Notes under the pieces: generated by a model
The model's input: the letters and a program-made list of their open reading frames with translations, nothing else
Told to the model about the DNA's origin: nothing
The model's database searches: none
Part shown: positions 53,406-61,900 of the stretch, one piece after another
Layout of the letters: every line of letters starts with the position of its first letter
Numbering within the stretch: position 1 is the stretch's first letter
Made by a program: the position numbers and the translations under genes
Assembly (NCBI GenBank): GCA_016791445.1
Contig: JAEUMP010000012.1
Coordinates: forward strand, 38,949 to 102,948
Origin: Hyphomonadaceae bacterium
GTDB taxonomy: Bacteria > Pseudomonadota > Alphaproteobacteria > Caulobacterales > Aquidulcibacteraceae
Reading direction: 5' to 3'
Length of the DNA: 64,000 nt

Positions 53406-54778
53406 CCGATGTGCTTGTCTTCCTCCCCGGCATCATGGGCTCAGAACTCCATGATGCCGAAGGCCGCGTGTGGCCGGGCACGCTTATCGACGGCGTGTTC
53501 AAGTTCAGCGACAAGCGCTTCGAGCGGCTGCTGGCTGATGACCTCGAACCGCGCGACATCATTCGCGAGGTCGGCGGTGTGGTCAAAGTCTACGAGCCTT
53601 GGATCGAGGCTCTGGAATCGATGCGGTCACGCGAGACAGGAGCCGCCCTGTTCAGCGAAGCGGCCAAGTCCCTGCGGGTCGTGCCTTACGACTGGCGAAA
53701 ATCGGCGAGCCTGGCGGCCGAGCGGCTCGCTGTAGCAGTGGATGAGGTGCGTCAGAGTCACGGTGCCGACGCGCAGATTCACATTGCCGCGCACAGCTTG
53801 GGCGGCGTCATCGCGCGCTATTACCTACAAAGCGCGAGATTCGAACAAAGGCCGGGATTCAAGCACGTTCGGTCGTTCATCACCTTCGGCACGCCGCACA
53901 ACGGCTCTCCGATCGCCGTCGCCGGCGCCATCGGTCAGCATCAGGCGCAGTTTCTCGATTCCAAGCAAACCAAGACGATCGTCAACGACGAGCGCTTTCC
54001 AGCGCTCTACGAACTCTTCCCCGATCCTTCGATCGCGATCGTCTGGGACCGCACGACGAAAGGTCGCCTGCAACCGCTCAGCATCTATGACCCGGCGTTC
54101 GGCCAAGCCAAGCTCGGCCTCAACGCCAAAAACCTGCAGCGCGCACTCGATCTGCACAACGCGATCCGTGGCAAGAAGTGGCCAGACGTGCGCACCTTCA
54201 TATTCGTCGGCACGCGCTTCGAAACCATCACGCACTTCTATTGGAACGGCACAAGAGCCCAGCGCGTGGACACTGAGGATGCTGGTGACGGTGCCGTCCC
54301 GCTCACTTGCTCCATGGTCCCAGGTCAGCAGATGCGCTTTACCAGCCGCGAGCACGGAGCGATTCTGCTGTCGAAGGAAGCGCGCGACGGTCTGGGGGAG
54401 CTGTTCGGCGCCGACGGCCTGCTGTTTACTGACCCGAACACGATCGTCATCGTCGCGCCACGGGACCAGGTCGTTTCCCACAACGAGCCGATACACATAC
54501 TTCTACGCGTCGAGGGTCCGGCCACCTCCATCGGAGGCACGCTATTTCTTGAACGCGCGCGCATCGCAGCAACTGCCGAAACGATCGGCGAAGCGGCGTT
54601 CGACGTCATGAACCGACAAGCCGCGCGGGCGCTCTCGTACGGCGGTCCCAACCTCGCCGCGCTGACAGCGGTCTTAGACGGCGTCGCCGGCCCTGGTGTC
54701 TATCGCCCGGTTTTCGAAACCGACGAAGCCGTTCCACGTCGCTTCTACGGCCCCGCCTTAATCGTTCGCTCTCCTTGA
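53402..54778 (+). CDS. LCAT-like alpha/beta-hydrolase (lipase/acyltransferase)
   Basis: 458 residues from ATG 53402, overlapping the previous stop by 4 bp (ATGA). An LCAT/PDAT-type hydrolase: VLVFLPGIMGSELHD (oxyanion loop), IHIAAHSLGGVIARYYL (nucleophile Ser132 in the elbow), TEDAGDGAVPLT (catalytic Asp296) and FTSREHGAILLS (catalytic His318). The triad is complete. Residues 345-458 form an extra beta domain (VSHNEPIHILLRVEG). No signal peptide, so it should be cytoplasmic, where phospholipase activity would be harmful to the cell's own membrane. Best read as the toxic effector of the operon, held or released by the CHAT protease (inference). Confidence 0.85.
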   Translation: MTDVLVFLPGIMGSELHDAEGRVWPGTLIDGVFKFSDKRFERLLADDLEPRDIIREVGGVVKVYEPWIEALESMRSRETGAALFSEAAKSLRVVPYDWRKSASLAAERLAVAVDEVRQSHGADAQIHIAAHSLGGVIARYYLQSARFEQRPGFKHVRSFITFGTPHNGSPIAVAGAIGQHQAQFLDSKQTKTIVNDERFPALYELFPDPSIAIVWDRTTKGRLQPLSIYDPAFGQAKLGLNAKNLQRALDLHNAIRGKKWPDVRTFIFVGTRFETITHFYWNGTRAQRVDTEDAGDGAVPLTCSMVPGQQMRFTSREHGAILLSKEARDGLGELFGADGLLFTDPNTIVIVAPRDQVVSHNEPIHILLRVEGPATSIGGTLFLERARIAATAETIGEAAFDVMNRQAARALSYGGPNLAALTAVLDGVAGPGVYRPVFETDEAVPRRFYGPALIVRSP

Positions 54779-54884
54779 GAGGTCGGTTCGGGGCGCGATC
54801 ACGAGTATTCAAAGGCCTTCATGCTTCATCCGTGAAGCCGTGCGAAGCAACTCGGTTTGACCGACATATCAGAGAGATCGAGAA

Positions 54885-54982
54885 GAATCCCAATTCCGGA
54901 ATCCGGCTGGACGCCGACCAAAAGCTGACCTTCGATATCAAAGACTCGACCGGCGCGAAGTCGCCGAAGGCTGCCGCTGGCC
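54885..54982. repeat. dispersed intergenic repeat, copy R4 (3' half type)
   Basis: CCGGCTGGACGCCGACCAA, GCGAAGTCGCCGA and flanking bases match the 3' half of copy R3 (58690-58786) closely, with about eight in ten positions identical by eye. It lies in the 309-bp spacer between the convergent lipase and TIR-repeat genes, where no gene is seen. Confidence 0.6.
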
Positions 54983-55087
54983 ATTCTTTGAGGAACGTCG
55001 CGAATGAGGGGAATCCAGGACGTTCCTAGGTGCTAAGGACACCCGCTCGGCAAGCTGCTCTTCGTCATCATGCCGAACAGCTTCGCC

Positions 55088-58000
55088 TTACTCCTGCGGC
55101 TGCGTCTCCTCACCGGCTGCAGTGAAGTAGCGCACTTCTGTAAGTTCTTGGAACTGATCGTAAGAAAGGGCGACCCGAGCAAAGCCGTTGGCGCCATCAG
55201 CGAGCCGATCAGCGCAATCACGATACTCGACCGACACCGCATTGCCATAAGGGTCATAGGCAAGGGCCACCGAGAGCGCGTCATCGGCGTCGTCGGGCCG
55301 GAGGGGTCGGAAGCGAATTGGCCGGCCCATTGGATCGTGATCGATCGCCTCGACCGAGAAGCCGTTCGGTCCCAAAGTTTCGCGACCTTCGACATCGAGG
55401 AAGCGACGCTCGGAAATGTGCCCACGGAGATCGTAATCATACCGGGTTTCGTGGAAGCCTCCTTCCTCCGCTTTGGCTTGCTCCATTGGCGTCAGAAGCC
55501 CCGACAAGACTACGCCGCGCCAATTCTTGAACAGGTCTTCGATATGGTCGTTTTCGATCAGCACGTTTGAACGGGCCACGGGATCGCCGACGAGTCCGAA
55601 ATAACGATGAACGAGTGGACGTCCCATTTGGTCGACTTCAGATGCGCGGCGGTGAACGCCCATCCGGTTCAACACCGGCTCTCCCGACACGCCCAACGCT
55701 TCCCGTCCGACGCGATGGCCACGTTCGTTGAAGTGGACAAGAACCTTGGCTTCACCGTAAGCGTCAATCACCGCCTCACCATCGATTCCGAAATAGGCCA
55801 GCTCGATCACGTTGCCGCGGGCGTCGAAAACTTGGGTGAACCGCGAATAGCCATCCTTTATCAGTGTGGGCTGGCCGTCGATGCCAAAGAAGGCCTGCTC
55901 ACTCACGTTGCCGCGGGCGTCATAGACTGCCGTGAACCGGGAATTGCCATACTTGTGCAGCGCAGGCTTTCCGTCGATTCCGAAATAGGCCACTTCGATC
56001 ACGTTGCCGCGGCCGTCGAAAACTTGGGTCAACCGCGAATAGCCATCCATTATAAGCGCGGGCTGGCCGTCGATGCCAAAGAAGGCTCGCTCAATCACGT
56101 TGCCGCGGGCGTCATAGACTGCCGTGGATCGGGCATAGCCATCCTTGTGCGGCGCAGGCTTTCCGTCAATTCCGAAATAGGCCAGCTCAATCACGTTGCC
56201 GCGGGCGTCGAAAGTTTGCGTAAGCCGCGAGAGGCCATCCTTGTTGAGTGCGGGCTGCCCGTCGATCCCGAAGTAGGTTTGCTCAATCACGTCGCCGCGG
56301 CTATCGAAAACTTGGGTGAGCCGCGAATAGCCATCCTTTATCAGTGTGGGCTGGCCGTCGATGCCGAAATACACCTCTTCGGCCAAGTTTCCTCTGGTAT
56401 CGAAAACTCTGCTCAGCCGCGCGAAACCCGACTTATTGAGCACAGGCCGGCCATCGATGCCGAAATTGGCCATCTCGATGCAATTGCCACGAGCATCGTA
56501 GACACATTCGGCGCGCGCATATCCATCCGAGTGTAGTGCGGGCTGGCCATCGACGCCGAAAAACGCCTGCGCCGTCAAATTTCCGCGGCTGTCAAAGACC
56601 TGTGTTAGCCGCGCATAGCCCTCCTTGTTCAGGACCGGTCGGTCATCGATTCCCCACAACGCCTGTTCAACAACGTTTCCCCTACCATCGTAGGAATTGG
56701 TGAACCGAGCGTATCCGTCGTTGTTAAGCACAGGTTGATTGTCGATGCCGAAATACGCGGTGGCGAGGATGTTGCTGCTAACGTCATATGAGTGACTGCA
56801 GCGGAACCAACCTTGTTCATGCAGCATCGGATGTCCGTTCGAGCCAAAACACGCCCACTCGATCACGTTGTTGCGGTCATCATAGGCTTTCGCCAATTTC
56901 CAGACGCCAACCTTGTGAAGCGTGGGTTCACCATCGAGGCCGAAATAGCTTTGCTCAATCACATTGCCACGCGCATCGTGCTTCAGCGAAAGTCGTGAAT
57001 AACCTTCTTTGTGAAGGACGGGCTGCCCATCGATCCCAATCCACGCCTCTTCAATTACATTGCCTCGGACGTCATGGGTCCGCTTGAAGGACGCAAAACC
57101 CCCTGACAGTAGCGTCGGCAGACCTCGGGTATCGAGATATCTCTCCGCGATGAAGTTTCCGACCTCATCGTATCCCCGCGTGCAAGCAGCGCAGCCGAGT
57201 TGGTGCAACGCGGGCTGCGATGCTTCATCAAAATAGTCGAAGCGTACTTCACGTGCATTGCGGTCGAATTCTGTCGCGAGTTGAGCAACGCCATTTTTCT
57301 GGGCGCGCCGTTCGCCATCCGGACCCAAGAACCAGCGGCGCGTTGGCAGACCGCGAGCGTCTCGCTCGCAAGCTTCTCCATAGTTTCCAGCGGGGTCAGG
57401 GGTTGGCGTATTGAACGCGTCCCGCGCGAACCTCAATTGGGCGACGTAGCCTTGCGGATCGTAGGCAATAACGTGCCGCACGATCTCAGATCTTGCTTGC
57501 TGCACCCCAACAGCTGGGGTCGTGAAACCGAGAGCGTGTCCGCCGAAGCCTTGAGCAGATGCCGCATCGCCTTCCGCAGTGAAGTCCACGATAGTTGCGT
57601 CGCGGTTAAAGTTTTGGCGCCGCTTCAGCCGGCCCGTCTGGTTGAACAGCTCGATGGTCTCCACCGTGCCGTCGGCACGATACGTCAGGTCCCAGCGTGC
57701 TTCGCCGTCGGCGTTGTCAAAGAGATACCCGCTGCCGTTCACGCGGCTCACGCGCTCCACGCGCCCGCTGCGGCTCTCGAAACGCAATGTCGCCTCCCGG
57801 CGGCTTGCATGCGCCTCCGGCACTTCGCCGACGCCTTCGGGAACGCCGCGTCGAGAAACCATCTGTTCAAAATATCGGTAGGTGGTCGCAGCTTCTTCTT
57901 GCTTGGCTAGCGCCGCGCGCAAGAGTCCGAGATCGCATCTCAAAAGCGCAGCCGCGAACTTGTCACGCGCCAGAGATTTAATCTCCTGCTCGCTTTTGCC

Positions 58001-58471
58001 AACGACGGATGCAACGCTCGCAGCGGCCGGCTCGGCCATCTCCATCACGGCGTTTTTGCCCTTCCCAGCGAGCTTCCAGCGACGCAACTCGGCAGGAAAA
58101 GCGCGCGCGGGCTCGGGGTCGAGCAAGAGCGCGTGGATGCGATCCCCTCGCCCCCAATGTTGGAAAAGCGCGATCTCAGCGCGCACCCAATCGGATGATG
58201 GCGTGTCGGCCGAGCATATCACGATGAGATGCTCAGCGTTCCAAAGGGCCTCCTTGAGATACCCGGACAAGTCGGCTTTGGCAGACATCTCTTTGTCGTC
58301 GCGAAAGAGTTCGCCGATGCGTGCTGGCACGCCTTTGCGAACGAGCGCGTTGGGCGTCTCGAACCGCTGCAACGCGTCGATCACCCATTCCGCCCAACGC
58401 CGATCGTCGGGGCGATGGCGATAGCTGACAAACGCCGCGTATTTGAAGCGTCGCCTTCCCTTGAAGAGCAT
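55088..58471 (-). CDS. TIR-domain protein with about eighteen 32-residue repeats
   Basis: 1127 residues from ATG 58471, GGGGACGG upstream. The N-terminal TIR-like domain (about 10-150) shows KYAAFVSYRHRPDDRRWAEW, EHLIVICSADTPSSDWVRAE (Trp and Glu as in active TIR/SEFIR-type domains) and RIHALLLDPEPA. A linker of about 230 residues leads to roughly eighteen tandem repeats of 32 residues built on GYxRLTxVFDxRGNVIExAY / FGIDGQPxLxKD. About 150 residues follow that resemble decayed repeats. The repeats look like extended beta hairpins with a ligand-binding or scaffold role. No membrane segment. Convergent with the lipase gene; downstream of the STAND gene on the same strand. Confidence 0.82.
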   Translation of the reverse strand: MLFKGRRRFKYAAFVSYRHRPDDRRWAEWVIDALQRFETPNALVRKGVPARIGELFRDDKEMSAKADLSGYLKEALWNAEHLIVICSADTPSSDWVRAEIALFQHWGRGDRIHALLLDPEPARAFPAELRRWKLAGKGKNAVMEMAEPAAASVASVVGKSEQEIKSLARDKFAAALLRCDLGLLRAALAKQEEAATTYRYFEQMVSRRGVPEGVGEVPEAHASRREATLRFESRSGRVERVSRVNGSGYLFDNADGEARWDLTYRADGTVETIELFNQTGRLKRRQNFNRDATIVDFTAEGDAASAQGFGGHALGFTTPAVGVQQARSEIVRHVIAYDPQGYVAQLRFARDAFNTPTPDPAGNYGEACERDARGLPTRRWFLGPDGERRAQKNGVAQLATEFDRNAREVRFDYFDEASQPALHQLGCAACTRGYDEVGNFIAERYLDTRGLPTLLSGGFASFKRTHDVRGNVIEEAWIGIDGQPVLHKEGYSRLSLKHDARGNVIEQSYFGLDGEPTLHKVGVWKLAKAYDDRNNVIEWACFGSNGHPMLHEQGWFRCSHSYDVSSNILATAYFGIDNQPVLNNDGYARFTNSYDGRGNVVEQALWGIDDRPVLNKEGYARLTQVFDSRGNLTAQAFFGVDGQPALHSDGYARAECVYDARGNCIEMANFGIDGRPVLNKSGFARLSRVFDTRGNLAEEVYFGIDGQPTLIKDGYSRLTQVFDSRGDVIEQTYFGIDGQPALNKDGLSRLTQTFDARGNVIELAYFGIDGKPAPHKDGYARSTAVYDARGNVIERAFFGIDGQPALIMDGYSRLTQVFDGRGNVIEVAYFGIDGKPALHKYGNSRFTAVYDARGNVSEQAFFGIDGQPTLIKDGYSRFTQVFDARGNVIELAYFGIDGEAVIDAYGEAKVLVHFNERGHRVGREALGVSGEPVLNRMGVHRRASEVDQMGRPLVHRYFGLVGDPVARSNVLIENDHIEDLFKNWRGVVLSGLLTPMEQAKAEEGGFHETRYDYDLRGHISERRFLDVEGRETLGPNGFSVEAIDHDPMGRPIRFRPLRPDDADDALSVALAYDPYGNAVSVEYRDCADRLADGANGFARVALSYDQFQELTEVRYFTAAGEETQPQE
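55640..57290 (-). repeat. 96-bp coding tandem repeats with recent 192-bp duplications
   Basis: About eighteen units of 96 bp encode the 32-residue repeats of the TIR protein. Outer units are divergent. Between about 55780 and 56350 alternate units are nearly identical (for example the CCATCCTTTATCAGTG blocks at 55851 and 56331, and the very similar CCATCCATTATAAGCG block at 56043, spaced 192 bp or multiples), which shows that dimers of the repeat were duplicated recently. Confidence 0.85.
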
Positions 58472-58603
58472 TTGAGCCGTCCCCTGCCCAGACCGCTTGC
58501 TTTATTGTCGGGGAGTATTGGAAACGCAACTGCTGCGAGAAATTGGTTACGAACGGCAAAAAACCGTTCCATCCGGCGCGCTTGACTAGCACCGGCCCGA
58601 CGA

Positions 58604-58786
58604 CCGAAACGGGCCAGTGACGGTCGACTGTAACGGTGGCGCGATCCGGCAGCCAAGCGCCACTTCCCGGCCGTTCGTAACCGGCGAGAGATCCCAATTT
58701 CGGACTCCGGCTGGACGCCGACCAAGAGCGGACCTTCGTCATCAAAGGCTCGACGGGCGCAAAGTCGCCGAGAACGGCCGGAGCGT
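58604..58786. repeat. dispersed intergenic repeat, copy R3 (fullest copy)
   Basis: Within the 475-bp spacer between the two giant minus-strand genes; I see no gene there. Its first part (to about 58700) matches copies R1 and R2; its second part (CTCCGGCTGGACGCCGACCA on) matches copy R4. It is therefore the most complete copy. Pairing arms such as GGCAGCC/GGCTGG and CCGGCC occur inside. Confidence 0.6.
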
Positions 58787-58946
58787 GACAATTTACCAGT
58801 GTCCGCTTGAGGGAGCGAAGTGCACGCACATGGCCGCTGCGGCCAATTCAAGGGGAAGCGCCACGAACGACATCACCGCGCAGTAGCCGACCCGGTCAAA
58901 CATCGGGCATTGAAACACAGAACACCATCGGCGCGGGCACAGACGT

Positions 58947-61900
58947 TCAGCGGTAAATCTTGGAAAGAACTATCGCCAGCGCATCATTCCTGGTGGCGAA
59001 GCCGAACTCTACGCCCCAAAGGACGGCTCCAGCGAAGAAGGCGGCTATGGCGAGCGCGACCAAGAGCAGCCATGCCGCCCACTGCCGTACGCCGTTACGA
59101 TTGCGCGGCATAAGCTCCGAGTGGGGCGGATGGAGCACGCTTGCCGCCGGCGGATCATGTAGATCTAGCGCGGTGCGAAAATGCTCTGCCCCAGTAATAG
59201 CCAGCCAATGCATGCGACCGAGCGCGTCGCCGACCACGTACCTGCGGTCGGGAAGCGCGACTACGGAACGAACCTCAGCATCAATATCTAGCCGCGCGAT
59301 TACGGACCTAGTGCTCAACTGCCAGACTTGAATCGAGTTATCTTCTGACCCGCTTACGAGTAACCCGTCCGGCGATACAGCAAGTGCTCGAACCTTCGCT
59401 CGATGACCATGGAGCTGGAAGACATCCTTTCCCGAGGACAGATCGACCAGACTTATCGCGTTATCTGCGCAAGCGAGCAGGCCATCCGGCAACTCTGCAA
59501 TCGCTTGGGCACGGCGCTGCAGCTGCGCTGTTTCAGACCCTGTAGTCACGTCCCACAATCGGATAGTGCCGTCTTCCGCTGCGCTCGCAAGCCGACCGTC
59601 TTGCAACGAAGCGAGTGCAATCACTTTTCCGTTGTGTCCACTGAGCACTTTTTCCGCTGTTGTTCCGGTCAGGTCCACCAATTCGATCGTTCCGAAGCGA
59701 CCTATCGCAAGTCGCCCATCAGGCAACACTGCAAATGAATTGGCATCCGTCAATCGACGCGTGGTTTCAGCTCGTGTGCGGATATCCCACGAGCGGATCA
59801 TGTGATCACCGGATCCACTGCTGAGGAGGTGCCCGCCCGGCAGTAGCGCGAGTGCGCGAACCGGGCCACCATCGTGGCCATGCGACTGCCATGCGGAGCA
59901 CGCTCTTACATCCCAAAGCCGAATCGTCTTGTCATGCGAGGCGCTCGCCAACCGCCCGTCGGGAAGCAACGCGAGCGCTTCAACCCGATTATCATGGCCT
60001 TCAAATCGGGCAGCCTCTTGTCCCGCATCCACATGCCACAGACGAACGGTGCCGTCCGTCCCTCCGCTCGCCAGGCGACCGTCGGGCATCAGCAAGAGCG
60101 CCATTACGGCGCCCCGATGCCCCTTTAATTCAGCAGAGATTGCACCAGTAAACAGGTCCCACACAAAGATGCTGCCCCAGCCAGACGCACTTGCCAGTCG
60201 TCCATCCGGCAACATCGCGAGCGCGACGCTCCCTTTCGATTTGGCGTCCCTCAAGCAGGCAGTTTCTGAGTTGTTGTCTAAATCCCACAGCCGGATCGAG
60301 CCATCGCTCGAGCCACTAGCTAGTCGACCATCGGGCAGCAACGCTAGTGCGCGGACCGTGCTTGTATGACCGGATAGCCGAGCGATTTCCGCCCCGGTCT
60401 CCACATTCCATATCCGGATCGTCTTGTCCGACGAAGCACTGGCAAGCCTCCCGTCTGGAATTGGCAAAAGAAACATGACTGTTTCGCTATGTCCCTCAAG
60501 ACGGATGATCGCGCGTTCACTGGACAAATCCCAGATTACGATCGAATTGCTCAACGCGCTCGCCAGTTTCCCGTTCGGTAGCGCCGCGAGCGCAGTCCAA
60601 TTGCCGCGATGGGGCCCAAGATCAGTATACTCCTCCCCAGAAGCGGTGATTTCCCAAAGCCGTACTGAATCATCACCAGCCCCGCTTGCAAGACGACCAT
60701 CCGGCAGCATCGCGAGCGCGTTAACCCAGTAGCGATGGCCTTCCAACCGAGCGGTTTCTCGCCCGGGCGGCGTGAGCGAGGGACAAAGCGTATGAAGAGC
60801 GCCCTCGGGCATTCGCCTAGCCAACCGGTCCAAGAAAGTTTGGCTCGCCACGCCCAACAATCTGCCGTGCAGTTGCGTGATACGTTGAGACGGTTCGCGC
60901 GCGATGATGCCGCCAGCGAGACTTAACGCGCGGCGGATGAGAGGCTGGAGCGGGTCACTTGCGTTCTCGAAGCGCTCATAGTCAGCGACTATCTGATTCA
61001 CCCGGCCCAAGGCTTCGATATTGCGATCGATCCAGACCGGATCTGTAAAGAGCTCATCGAGCCTCTCGCGCATGCGAGCGTGATATAGCTGAAACGGTAG
61101 CTCGATGAAGCCTCGGCGCGTCCAGGGCGGGTCGGCTTCACTGGAAGGCGCGGGAGGGTCGAAATAGGCTGAAAGTGATTCATGAAGCGCGGCTTTCTCG
61201 GGCTCATAAATCCGCGCGCGCACCACCTCCGCCACCTGCCGATGGAAAATGGTGATCAGCGGTTCTCCCTCGACGCCCTTTTCCACCAGCAACGCCGAAA
61301 GGCTACGCTTCAGCCGCACCCACACCGAATCTGGAAGTCGATCTGCTTTCGTGCCGAACCGCTCGGACGACACTGCCGCCATCAGCTCCTCGTCGCGGTA
61401 CAGGATCGCTATCAATTCACCTTCGGACAATCCATGCCGCCCCGCCGCGATCAGCCCCAACGCGCGGCGCACCAACAGCGGCTCATGGTGATGCACGCTT
61501 GAAAGCTCATCAAGGAACTGGCCAATCAGCGCCCTCACATTCCCCGCCAACCTACACCCGCGCACATCATCCGTGGAGCGCCAGTGGCGAGCGATTGCGA
61601 AGGCGATGCGCAGATAAAGCGGTGAGGCGCCAGCGGCAGCGAACCGCTCCTGGATCAAGGCCTGCTGATCGGGCGTGAGGCCGCGCTGCGTATCTCGCTG
61701 CAGGCAAGCGAGGATGTCCGCACCGTCCCTTTCGCTCAGCGCCTCGATCTCAATGAAGGCCACCGCCGGGAGGCTGCGCCGTAAGCCGTGCACGATGCTA
61801 CGCTCAGCCGCGAAGGCCTCATCGTCCAATACCGAGAGGATTAGCTTTACATTCGGGTGCAGCTCAGGCGGTAGCCACATGGGCCGATAGGGCGCACGCA

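Noticed and set aside
55607..56536. Plus-strand 309-codon frame made of repeats opposite the TIR-repeat gene
   Set aside because: Its periodicity is only the reverse complement of the coding repeats; it has no ribosome site and no domain other than the mirrored repeat.
55640..57290. Regular 96-bp repeats resembling a CRISPR or satellite array
   Set aside because: No spacers are present, the units are contiguous and coding, and they carry an uninterrupted frame downstream of a TIR domain.
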